A DNA stretch of 64,000 bases, taken from Pyropia yezoensis. Taxonomy: Eukaryota > Rhodophyta > Bangiophyceae > Bangiales > Bangiaceae. Made by a program: the position numbers and the translations under genes. Below are positions 19,189 through 27,902 of this stretch, one piece after another; within the stretch, counting starts at the first letter, position 1, and each line of letters starts with the position of its first letter. The DNA lies in the NCBI GenBank assembly GCA_009829735.1, contig CM020618.1, positions 4,400,882-4,464,881 on the forward strand, in the 5' to 3' direction. The notes under the pieces are model-generated. The model was not told where the DNA came from and made no database searches. It saw nothing but the letters and a program-made list of their open reading frames with translations.

Positions 19189-22100
19189 TTACAGTAGGTG
19201 TCGTCGCCTCATGTACGGCATGAGGAGTTGGCGGGGTATATTTGCCGCCTGTTCCCAGGTGGGTGAGTCGTATCCGACCCACATAACCTTGACGTACCAG
19301 GGTCCTGGTAGGTCCGGGTCGGTGTGTCCGACTACGCTCTCTACTTGGTATGGAATCCCATCCGGTCCCACCGGGTCATCTGACCGGTGGGTTGCAAGAG
19401 CTTCATGTAGCAACCCAGCCGGTACCGGCTGAGGCTGTTCCGGCATCGGAGCAGGTGTGACGTCATTCATGCTGATGCGTTGAATCTCCGTATCGGAGTG
19501 TAAGATAACAGAGTGGTCATCTCTGTGGAGGATCTGGTACGGTCCCTTGACCGGTTGCATAAGCTTGTTCCCTCGGAACTTCTGGTGTCTGATATAGACC
19601 CAGTCACCTGTTACCAGGGTTGCGTTGCGCACCCGTAGTCGGGCGTCGAAGTTCTTCTTATATCGAAGTTGTGTTCTGTCAAGGGCACCCTTGAGCTTAG
19701 GAATCATCCACGATAGCTTGGCCAACCAAGCTAGGTGGATGCGTTCGGCGGGTCGGCCCTTCGGTGTATCATACCGAGTGCACCTGCCGGGTGGCAGCGT
19801 CAGGTTACGGACGCCTAGTGGCATGACCCACTCCAGCGGAGCAATGTTTGTGCTCCGATGTGGCCTGGCATTGTATGCCAGGGTGAGTACGGACAGAAGC
19901 CTGTCCCAAGTGTTCGTGTGCTCGGCCACGTAGCACTGTAGCATCTTGACGATGGTGCGGTTGAACCGCTCCACCTGCCCGTTGGACTGTCGGTGGTAGT
20001 CGGATGCCCGACATGGTTCGATACCGAACATGCCCAGGACCTTAGTGCAGAATGCCGACGTAAGGTTTGCTCCGTTATCGGAGAGGAGTTGCTTCATGAC
20101 TCCGTATGCACTGATCCAGTGGTCAACCACTGCGTTCATGATCGTGTATGCCGTATCATTCGGGATGGCTGCCGCTCTTGACAGCTTAGTGAAGCGGTCA
20201 GACATGACCAGGATGTACCTGTTCCCTTCTTCCGTTATCGGAAGTGGCCCGAGTATGTCGATAGCGACTTGCTCGTTGGGCCCATCAGGTGGGAATAGCT
20301 TCATGGCAGACGCCCGCCTATGTAGACTCATGCGGTTACGTGCACAGGGGTGGCATCCCCTTACGTGGTCGACCACGTCGACGGCCATTGCTGGCCAGTA
20401 GAAGAACCTTCGCATTGCTGCGAACATACGTGAACCCCCCGGGTGTCCGGCTGTAGGGTTCTCATGTTCTCGTTTCATGACGGCTTGCCGTAAGGACACG
20501 GGAACCACGACTTGATGTCGTCCATCGGCGGGTGCCCGCCGGTATATGAGTCCGTCTTCGTTCTCGGAGAAGATGCCGGCCGTACCGGCCAGGAGGTTAG
20601 CACGATGACGTCTACAGTCATCGTCGTTGGCCTGTGCCTCGCGGAAGTCCGCGAGGGTCAATGGGTACGCAAGGTGTGCCATGGTATGGTCAGCCATACC
20701 CTGGGTAGCATTACCCACCATGCACACCGGTACCACCGGGATGTCCTCGTCCACCGGGCGGGTATCCCCGCTCGGGGTGTCGAGTCGAGACAACGCGTCT
20801 CCGAGGTGGTGGGTTGACCCAGCCTTATACACCGTGCGGTAGTCGTGCTCGGCCATCTTCAGCCTCCATCGGGCTAGCCTCCCATGGCTATCGGAATCCT
20901 TGTCACCAAGGTTGAGGAGCCATCGTAGGGGTTCGTGGTCGGACCTCACGATGAACCTGGAGCCCTCCAGGTATGGACGGAGCAGTTGCACTGCCCATAT
21001 AACTCCGAGGCATTCACGCTCGGTGGCACTATAGTTCCGCTCAGCCGGGTTGAGTGTCCGGCTGAAGTACCCTACCGGACGTAGGTCCGGGATAACGTTA
21101 TCGGAACCGATCAACGTCTCCCCCTGTAACAGGGTGCATCCCACTTGTGTATCACACGCATCGACATCGATGACGAAGGTACCCCGTCTATGCGGTAACG
21201 CAAGGACGGGTGGGGCTAGTAGGGCTTGCTTCAGCGACTCGAATGCCTCCTCTTCGCTAGGCGAAGGGGGTTGGAGTACCTTGGGCAGGGTACTGCTCGT
21301 AAGAACCGTTAACGGTTTAGCTATCCGAGCGAAGTCCTTGACGAACCGTCGGTATACATTGCACATTCCCAGGAAGCTCTTGAGCTGCGTCTGGGTGTTA
21401 GGGAACCGGGCATCCCGGAGTGCCCGGGTATTGGCTTCGAGTACCCCTAGTTTACCAGGGGTTATCTGGTGGCCCAGATACTCGACCGTCTGTTGGAAGA
21501 AGGCGCACTTCTTCAGACGCAGGGTTACCCCGGCGTTCCTCAAGAGGGTGAGTACCTCGTCAACATGTTGTACATGGTCATCCATGTTATGCGAGAAGAC
21601 GATGACGTCATCGAGGTACACTAGGCAGTTACGCCACTTCACCCCCGACAGTATGATGTCGATAGCCCGCTGGAATGTAGCGGGGGCGTTGGACAATCCG
21701 AAGGGCATCCTTAGGAACTCGTACACTCCACTGTGACAGACGAATGCCGTCTTGGGGATATCCTCGTCCGCCACCGGGATCTGCCAGTATCCGGCATTGC
21801 AGTCGATGGTGGTAAACACCGTAGCCTCCCCCAGGGAGTCGATGCATTCATCCATCCTTGGTAAAGGGTATGAGTCCTTCTTGGTAACCAAGTTGAGGCG
21901 TCGATAATCGATGCAAAACCGAGGGGTTTGATCCTTCTTCGGCACAATAACGACTGGGGCACCCCATTCCGACATCGAGGGTCGGATCACCTTAGCTTCA
22001 CTCATCCTCTTCACTTCTCCATCAACGATCTCTCGTTGCATAGGTCCCGCTCGGTGCGGTTGTGAGCGGGCGGGTCGTGCGCCTGGTACCAGGTCTATAC

Positions 22101-23370
22101 GATGTTGGGTTGCCCCAATGGTCCCCAAGGCCCCGCCTGTCCACATAACGTCATGCTTTCTTAGCATCCGTCGTACCCCTTCGGCTACCGAAGGGGGAAG
22201 GTGGTCGAGGTCAGCCTCGGCCAGTGCCTTCAAGGCCTCTTGGTCCTTTGGCGGCAGGTCCGCCGGAGCCGCAGATGGGTTAGGCTTCCCGTCATCGGGT
22301 TGCTGTCGCTCGGTGGTCTCGGCGACCGCCTGTACTTCAAGTGGTTCCACTTGACCTTCCTTATCAGGGGTAAGGATATCTCCTTCGTAGAGTTCGGCAA
22401 TCCCGAGGATAGTTCCCTTCGGGAGGGTGACTGCCTTACGGCGATAGTTCGCCATCACTAGGAGGGACGACCCTCCTGCTGGGAGGTCTATGAGACCGTT
22501 GGCCATGGTCAACCCATGGCGCTTGTACGTCCGTAGGTTGGACTGGACTCTGCAGATGCCTGCGAGGTCGCAGTTAACCGGGAGGACTGTCTCCGACAAC
22601 GGCTCAAAGCGAGTTCGCTTGGCCAACCGAAGTGTCTTCGGCTCGACGCTTGCGTACACCTCAGCCACGTTAACGTGGCTTCCTTGTAGCGTCAGGTCCC
22701 TGACGATAGCCGTGTGTCCTCGCTTCGTCCCGTCGGCTTCTTGCAGCTCGACGGTCCTCCGGCCTGGCCGGATTGCATCAACGTGAACGTTGATGAAGGT
22801 GCACCCCAGTATGCAGGGCACCGATAGCGTTTCACATACCAGGAAGTCAACTTCCGTGGTGAGATCCCCGATGGTAACCCGCAGCGACATCGCTGCGGTC
22901 GTACGAATGAGTCGACCATTCGCGTCCTTGATGGTGGGTCCCCGAGTCACTCTGACTCGTGGAAGCCACTTGTCCGGGAGGGTATCCTTCCGGATAAGGT
23001 TGGGTCCAGCCCCTGTATCCAGTACAGGGTAGTACGATCGTGTCGACTGGGGGTCAACCCCCAGTGTGGCTGATACCTTGAAGTTCTCCAAGGTAAACAA
23101 CACATGTCCTACACCGATATCCGGTGTAGCTCGGGCATCCTGAACAGGGCCCTTGTCTGGTTCAACGTGACGGGACTTCCCGTCCTCTCCTCCCAACCTT
23201 GGAGGTTGGTCATCAATCCCCTGACGCCGTGTCGTCGGAGCCGGAAGGTGTACCCGGGGGTTGATGCGGCGTCGGCTCAACCGCGCTCTCCGTGGGGCTT
23301 TCCCCGCGGTACTCCGGGGTGGCTTGCTTGGGTAACCCCAGCGCCCCCCGGTCATCCTTCCTCTTACTCG
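19189..23370 (-). CDS. pol: pol polyprotein of element 2 with C-terminal chromodomain
   Basis: The frame is open from the slippery site; an ATG at 23355 gives 1,388 residues. Visible in order: protease (VLDTGAGPNLIRKD, Asp near residue 113), RT (IDYRRLN, YLDDVIVF), RNase H (IDVDACDTQVG), integrase zinc finger (GHPGGSRMF with later HPCARN), and catalytic core (AIDILGPLP, DNGANLTSAF, NGQVERFN). The last 60 residues (YQVESVVGHTD, KVMWVGYDSPTWEQ) have the conserved aromatic and Glu positions of a chromodomain. That places the element among the chromoviruses, whose chromodomain can direct integration toward marked chromatin. No stop or frameshift is present, in keeping with a young insertion. Confidence 0.95.
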   Translation of the reverse strand, partial: RVRGRMTGGRWGYPSKPPRSTAGKAPRRARLSRRRINPRVHLPAPTTRRQGIDDQPPRLGGEDGKSRHVEPDKGPVQDARATPDIGVGHVLFTLENFKVSATLGVDPQSTRSYYPVLDTGAGPNLIRKDTLPDKWLPRVRVTRGPTIKDANGRLIRTTAAMSLRVTIGDLTTEVDFLVCETLSVPCILGCTFINVHVDAIRPGRRTVELQEADGTKRGHTAIVRDLTLQGSHVNVAEVYASVEPKTLRLAKRTRFEPLSETVLPVNCDLAGICRVQSNLRTYKRHGLTMANGLIDLPAGGSSLLVMANYRRKAVTLPKGTILGIAELYEGDILTPDKEGQVEPLEVQAVAETTERQQPDDGKPNPSAAPADLPPKDQEALKALAEADLDHLPPSVAEGVRRMLRKHDVMWTGGALGTIGATQHRIDLVPGARPARSQPHRAGPMQREIVDGEVKRMSEAKVIRPSMSEWGAPVVIVPKKDQTPRFCIDYRRLNLVTKKDSYPLPRMDECIDSLGEATVFTTIDCNAGYWQIPVADEDIPKTAFVCHSGVYEFLRMPFGLSNAPATFQRAIDIILSGVKWRNCLVYLDDVIVFSHNMDDHVQHVDEVLTLLRNAGVTLRLKKCAFFQQTVEYLGHQITPGKLGVLEANTRALRDARFPNTQTQLKSFLGMCNVYRRFVKDFARIAKPLTVLTSSTLPKVLQPPSPSEEEAFESLKQALLAPPVLALPHRRGTFVIDVDACDTQVGCTLLQGETLIGSDNVIPDLRPVGYFSRTLNPAERNYSATERECLGVIWAVQLLRPYLEGSRFIVRSDHEPLRWLLNLGDKDSDSHGRLARWRLKMAEHDYRTVYKAGSTHHLGDALSRLDTPSGDTRPVDEDIPVVPVCMVGNATQGMADHTMAHLAYPLTLADFREAQANDDDCRRHRANLLAGTAGIFSENEDGLIYRRAPADGRHQVVVPVSLRQAVMKREHENPTAGHPGGSRMFAAMRRFFYWPAMAVDVVDHVRGCHPCARNRMSLHRRASAMKLFPPDGPNEQVAIDILGPLPITEEGNRYILVMSDRFTKLSRAAAIPNDTAYTIMNAVVDHWISAYGVMKQLLSDNGANLTSAFCTKVLGMFGIEPCRASDYHRQSNGQVERFNRTIVKMLQCYVAEHTNTWDRLLSVLTLAYNARPHRSTNIAPLEWVMPLGVRNLTLPPGRCTRYDTPKGRPAERIHLAWLAKLSWMIPKLKGALDRTQLRYKKNFDARLRVRNATLVTGDWVYIRHQKFRGNKLMQPVKGPYQILHRDDHSVILHSDTEIQRISMNDVTPAPMPEQPQPVPAGLLHEALATHRSDDPVGPDGIPYQVESVVGHTDPDLPGPWYVKVMWVGYDSPTWEQAANIPRQLLMPYMRRRHLL

Positions 23371-23376
23371 TTTCCC
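23364..23376 (-). promoter_or_regulatory. Probable -1 ribosomal frameshift site, gag-pol junction of element 2
   Basis: The minus strand reads gcG GGA AAC GAG TAA in the gag frame. The -1 frame continues without a stop into pol. A possible 6-bp stem (CCGGGG with CCCCGG) begins 18 bases past the heptamer, which is rather far. An ATG nine bases past the gag stop offers re-initiation as an alternative in this copy. Confidence 0.72.
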
Positions 23377-25547
23377 GCCCTTGGTAGGGTGCTGTCCGCC
23401 GGGACATCCGGCTGAGGAGGTGCCCCCTCGACGGCCAGTACTCCACCTGGAGCTGGCTGCCTACCCGGTGCGGGTCCGGGTGCTCGGGCGGGATACCCCC
23501 CGGTGGATGCCTTGCATTGCGCCGCTGCCCGCCGAGACTCCTCGGGGATGAGTGGGCAGGAAGACACCCAGTGCTGGGGATCCCCACACAACATACATCC
23601 GGACGTGCCGGTCCTCCCTTGAGGTCGCATCGGGGTAGCCCCGTAGCTACGGTTGCCTCCCTCGGGCGCCCGAGTGCCTGCTCCCTGGTAGGCCTTGGGT
23701 CTTTGGGTCAACCGGAACATGGATTCCCCCAACCGGTTGGGTCGGCCCGCAATCTGCGGAGGTGCCTCCGTGCGCACCGCCCATGTTGGCAAGGGTTGGT
23801 GAGGGTTACCCGTCACCGGGGAGTACCCCGTAGTCCGCACATACGGGACGCGCCGTCCCGTTCCTTCGTTGACCTGGAACTGGGTTCCAGCCGGGGCGAT
23901 GTACGCTACCGTACCGTGTTCATCAATCACCGGCGTCGCCGGTAGCAACAGGTGGCCCTGTTGGTCGACTAGAGGGTCATCCTCACCAATAGGGGTATGT
24001 TCGGTCGCCACCAGTACTGGTGCGGCCTTACGTTCCACCTTCTCTTGCCTCGGTACCGGGGTAAGACTGGGCTTGCCTCCCTCACCCTTGGGCTTCGGGG
24101 CCAAGGCACACTCCGGGTGTAGAACCCGGTAGGCGTCCCCTAGGGACTTGCACATATGCATCAGTCGACTGAAGTTCGTCCGTGCCGTGTTGGCGCCCCG
24201 TGCGGATATCCGCACGTAGTTGGGTACTCCTGCGAACAGGATGGCCCGTAGCTCCCCTTCTCCGAGGAGCTTCCCCAGCTCGTAGTCGAGCTCTTGGATC
24301 CGGCGTCCAAACATCTCCTCATCCTCCCAGGACTGGGCGGTGGCAGTGCGAAGGGCCCGATAGTGGTCCTCGCACTTGTCCTCACTGAGGTAGCTGCTCA
24401 GCAGCTCCTTCAATATCCCACGGTAATCCATGGGGGTGGCCGCGACCCTCATTCCCGGCATCGGGGATGCCTGGCGAAGAATGCCTCGCACCCGTTCATC
24501 AACAAAGAACGGGAGGATCTCCAGGGCCAGCCCCTCGTTAACGAGCGCCTTGTCTGCGGCTGCCTTGAAGCTAGTCAAGAAGCCGATGACTGCCAACGGG
24601 CGTCCGTTCGGCCCCCCGAACATAGGGACTCCCTTCATAAGGGTCTGCATAGAGCGGATCGCCCGATGCGACGTATTACGCATCGATTCCGATACGGTGG
24701 TAGAGCGGTCCTCCAAACGATAACGTTCCGGAGTAAGAACCGACCGGAAGACCTCGTTGACGATCTCCGTGTCAGCGTCCTGGATATCCAGTCGCTTAGC
24801 CAGTTGATGAGCGAACTCATCGGACTCCATCCGCTTCAGTAGGCTCGCAGTTACCTGCGCGGTCATAGCTTCCACCACTGAAGATGGTACTTCAGGCGTC
24901 GGCACCTCGGGAACCCGAGTTGCCTGGCCTCCTTCGTCGTGGGGGTACTGCGAGAGGGTACCCCCTCTCCCAATAACTGACTCTCCCCCGGCGTACGTAT
25001 CCGCCGGGTCGTGTCCGCGGAGTCCGCTTCGGGTGCTCCGAGCGTATCGCTCCGTGTGACTCCGTTCCAACTCTGCCGACGAGTCGGACCCATACCCCAT
25101 TGTGTCCGGGGGTTGTCCAGGAGTAGCAACCCCGGGATTGACCCTGGTGGACTCCGAAAGTAGTCCGGCCGGTTCGAACCGTACCGGTGTGGGAGGAACA
25201 CGACGGAGTCCCGTCGTGTGCCGTGTTGACATCAACACTGCCATTGCGTCCTCCGTCCGATCTTGACGGGCGTCGAGCCCGGAAAACCGGGCCTCGATGC
25301 GGGCCAATGATGCCATCAGGGAATCCCCTGGTGAAGGAGGCGGCGGAGTGAGGTCGGTCGACGACAGTTGAGGCGGGCCCCCGCCTCCTGCCGTCCGAGC
25401 CGTGCCAAACGTCGATCCGGCACCGGGAAGCATTGGCGTCTCAATGTTATCGATCGGGTTCCCGATCCCGGTTCCCGTAGTCACCTCCGGAGTCGGCGTA
25501 GACGCCGATCCGTCATCTTGAACGTTCCCCGTCTCTTGGGTAGACAT
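23364..25547 (-). CDS. gag: gag polyprotein of element 2
   Basis: It has 727 residues from the ATG at 25547 (MSTQETGN); the GTG two codons upstream is less likely. The N-terminal third is Thr/Pro/Gly-rich and contains a short helix-prone segment (LARIEARFSGLDARQDRTED). The capsid-like region includes RAIRSMQTLMKGVPMFGG and FGRRIQELDYELGKLLGEG. A CCHC zinc knuckle (CMLCGDPQHWVSSC) is at about 651-664. It ends RAGNE, like the other gag genes. The pseudogene at 6,978-8,598 is an older relative. Gag would form the particle and package the element RNA. Confidence 0.92.
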   Translation of the reverse strand: MSTQETGNVQDDGSASTPTPEVTTGTGIGNPIDNIETPMLPGAGSTFGTARTAGGGGPPQLSSTDLTPPPPSPGDSLMASLARIEARFSGLDARQDRTEDAMAVLMSTRHTTGLRRVPPTPVRFEPAGLLSESTRVNPGVATPGQPPDTMGYGSDSSAELERSHTERYARSTRSGLRGHDPADTYAGGESVIGRGGTLSQYPHDEGGQATRVPEVPTPEVPSSVVEAMTAQVTASLLKRMESDEFAHQLAKRLDIQDADTEIVNEVFRSVLTPERYRLEDRSTTVSESMRNTSHRAIRSMQTLMKGVPMFGGPNGRPLAVIGFLTSFKAAADKALVNEGLALEILPFFVDERVRGILRQASPMPGMRVAATPMDYRGILKELLSSYLSEDKCEDHYRALRTATAQSWEDEEMFGRRIQELDYELGKLLGEGELRAILFAGVPNYVRISARGANTARTNFSRLMHMCKSLGDAYRVLHPECALAPKPKGEGGKPSLTPVPRQEKVERKAAPVLVATEHTPIGEDDPLVDQQGHLLLPATPVIDEHGTVAYIAPAGTQFQVNEGTGRRVPYVRTTGYSPVTGNPHQPLPTWAVRTEAPPQIAGRPNRLGESMFRLTQRPKAYQGAGTRAPEGGNRSYGATPMRPQGRTGTSGCMLCGDPQHWVSSCPLIPEESRRAAAQCKASTGGYPARAPGPAPGRQPAPGGVLAVEGAPPQPDVPADSTLPRAGNE

Positions 25548-25753
25548 AGTCACAATCAGTCAACCGACGCAACGATCACCACGAATAAGAGAGCGAGGGG
25601 GTAGATTGGGGAGAGTAACAGTAGGTCACAGTCACAGGTAAAAGCTCAACACAATCGATCAGGTCGCAACACCACGAGTACAAGAAAAGGACCGGATCCC
25701 TATCCGTGTGCCAGGGCCGAAGACGGCGTCACCACAAGGGTGACGGAAACCCG

Positions 25754-25771
25754 TCCCCTGCTGCTCCACCA
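25754..25771 (-). other. Primer binding site of element 2
   Basis: The sequence TGGTGGAGCAGCAGGGGA on the minus strand lies one base inside the 5' LTR. Its complement parses as the 3' end of a tRNA: CCA, discriminator A, an acceptor strand pairing with GGAGCAG, a T-stem strand CCCTG, then TC. Confidence 0.85.
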
Positions 25772-25772
25772 A

Positions 25773-26135
25773 TGTAGCACAATAGGAATCCGCCGCACGT
25801 CCACTCTCAGGGAACACTCACCAAGGGGGATCGGCACCAACGTCACCGGGAGGCCAAGGTTGCTGTCCTTGGAGCGCAAGCCACGGGACCAAGATGGGAG
25901 CCCAAATGGGAGGGGTTTGTTGTTCTACCTTGGCCGGCGGTGGATTCGCCACCGGCCCCCTCGTTATAAACCCTCGGAGACACTACTAACTACCCTCCAC
26001 CCCAAGATGCAAGTCCCTCTGGTCATACGTAACTTATAGATACCGTGACCAGTTCGGACTCTCAAATTGAAAGTTAAGGATTAGAAGTAGCCCCCCTGAT
26101 ATTAGGGTCACAATACGGACAACCATATTGCTACA
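25773..26135 (-). repeat. 5' LTR of element 2 (363 bp), including a TATA-like promoter
   Basis: TGTAGCA and TGCTACA bound the repeat, and CGCTG follows at 26136-26140. On the minus strand TTTATAA (25970-25964) is a plausible TATA box. An imperfect hairpin (25957-25932, GGCCGG arms) lies where the transcript would start, about 10-35 bases downstream. Confidence 0.92.
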
Positions 26136-27308
26136 CGCTGACAGCTGGACAAGACCGACGGCTCGCCGCATCGTGCCACTCGAGCAATAGCTAGTGTGTG
26201 TCAAATGTTGACCACTCTCGCTGAGATCCAAGGTTCCCGTGGACTACATGAAAAGCACAACACACTTGCTTGTAGAGGAGACCGAGGCGAGTAAGACTTT
26301 TTTTTTTTTTTTCTGAGTGCTTCTGATCTCTCTGAGCTACGAGCGAGAGAAGCCCAACGGACTGTAAGTGTTGCTCCGGAAGTATCGACCAGACCATGAA
26401 GCCAATGGAAATACCCGGAAATGCGATCAGGCCACATCTTGACGGCAGCCGGAAAAGTGCACATGTCTGCCGAGACACAAGGTTATTTCCGTGCTTTTGT
26501 GTCCGTGCACCGGGGCCGTCTTGACGGCCAGGCACAAAGCACACGCACGTGTTCGTGCCTGGTGCGCGCCTGGGAAAATTTACCACCCATTGCAGGCTAC
26601 ATCTAATGCAAGGGCACGCCGTCCGTTGGCTTGATATTTTTGGTTACATCTTCGCTGGAAGCTGTGAGCCACTCATTTGCTCTCTTGGGCGGAGATCGGA
26701 TGCTCAAGGGTGCTTCAGAGTGGTCGGAAGAACACAGTGTTTTTCCGACCACTCGCCCGTCGTGTCGGGCGTGTATGAAACTCTATTTTAATTCTTGCGT
26801 GACTGAGTAATTTTGCTGTGCCCCACAACGTGCTTCCGAGGTGTGCTCGAGGCACGCCTGTGAGTCCGGCCAATGGGAGGGCTCCCTGCCTGTGCTTTGT
26901 GTCTGAGACACTTCTGGGCGCTGCCGTCAAGACAGTGCCTCAATCTGGGTCTGCGGTGCATGGTGAGCGAATCAATCATGCTGAGTGTAGCACGACCACG
27001 CACATTGGGCCACCTGGGTGCTATTTGACGCCGTCAGAAATACACAATGAAGTAGAGAAAAAAGCACAGCGCGGAGGGCATCGACCCCCAGGTGTTGATG
27101 CTGGACCAGAATGTGGACAACGTCTATGTCCATCTGCTGGTGGAAGGTCTCATGCCCAGGTCATGTGAGCTTCTTGTGCTGTTGGATGCAAGCAGCGGAA
27201 AAAAATACATCCTTCAAGAATCGGCCTTCTTGGGGCCGTCAGGCGGGTCGACATTTCCGGCACTGGTCGACATTTGGCACTTACTAAAGCTTTAGCTACA
27301 GGTGCAAC
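26136..27308. other. Gene-free segment between elements 2 and 3
   Basis: This stretch of about 1.2 kb is less GC-rich than its surroundings. It starts with the second copy of the element 2 target duplication. It contains a T run (26,299-26,312), a 12-bp inverted repeat CTTGACGGCAGC (26438-26449 and 26920-26931 inverted) and a strong hairpin at 26719-26753. A short plus-strand ORF at 27,092-27,295 is not recognised. I see no convincing gene. Confidence 0.45.
26719..26753. repeat. Strong hairpin
   Basis: The arms AGTGGTCGGAA and TTCCGACCACT are perfect 11-bp inverted repeats around a 13-base loop, and AACAC/GTGTT can extend the pairing inside it. It lies midway inside the inverted-repeat structure 26438-26931. 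Confidence 0.7.
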
Positions 27309-27313
27309 GTGTG

Positions 27314-27782
27314 TGTGGCAGTATTGACCCCAAGGTAGGGGGGCAACACGTGCCATGCAAGGGGCGGCAGGCCACTAGCCTGATCCGTCCCTCCCCCTGC
27401 ATTTGGGTCCATATTCCCTAAGTTTGGGATAGTTAGCTTAGTAGTAAATCCAACTTGGATTTGAGGGTTTTCTGCATTTATCGTTTTGAATTTTCGTGTG
27501 GCCCGGTGGGCAGGTGCTGGGGTGGGAGATTCTGAGTGGCGAGATTCTGAGTGGACCCTGGGGGGATAAGGGGAGGGACAGCGGGGCTTGGCCCTGCGTC
27601 CCCGTCCCGACCAAGAAACTGTTGGACCACACACCATCCTCTTGTTTGTCCGTGGGGGGTTTGCCCCACAACAGGGACAGAGTGTGTGCGACTTGCACTT
27701 CTTCCGGTTCCCCCGACACGGGAGGCAGCCCTAGCACACCGCCCCAACTTGGGTGCCGTGTGTGCTAGTGGTTTTTGCCACA
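27314..27782 (+). repeat. 5' LTR of element 3 (469 bp)
   Basis: Its TGTGGCA...TGCCACA termini match the copy at 36,221. I count two substitutions close together near position 17, one near 75 and one near 170. It is followed after three bases by the primer binding site. Confidence 0.93.
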
Positions 27783-27785
27783 TTT

Positions 27786-27803
27786 TGGTGGAGCAGCAGG
27801 GGA
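27786..27803 (+). other. Primer binding site of element 3
   Basis: The sequence TGGTGGAGCAGCAGGGGA is the same 18-mer as in elements 1 and 2, though the LTRs are unrelated by eye. Confidence 0.85.
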
Positions 27804-27902
27804 CAGAGGTAAACTTTACCTCCGGGTGCACCCGGGTGTAAGGGGCCCTCTGTCTCAGAGGAACGGTGGTCTTGGACCGTGTCATACGGATCGTCAGCCA
27901 AC

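Larger units (their letters stand above)
15324..26135 (-). mobile_element. Element 2: complete chromovirus-type Ty3/gypsy retrotransposon (10.8 kb)
   Basis: Both LTRs are 363 bp, begin TGTAGCA and end TGCTACA, and differ at one base. The element is flanked by a perfect 5-bp target duplication, CGCTG (15319-15323 and 26136-26140). On the minus strand the order is 5' LTR, primer site, gag, pol with chromodomain, then a large antisense ORF (on the plus strand), polypurine tract and 3' LTR. Gag and pol are intact. The near-identity of the LTRs means a recent insertion. The only lesion seen is an in-frame TAA in the antisense ORF. Confidence 0.95.

Noticed and set aside
27092..27295. 67-residue plus-strand ORF between elements 2 and 3
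   Set aside because: It reads like a normal peptide but is short, unsupported by motifs and abuts element 3. It may be an exon or remnant and cannot be decided here.
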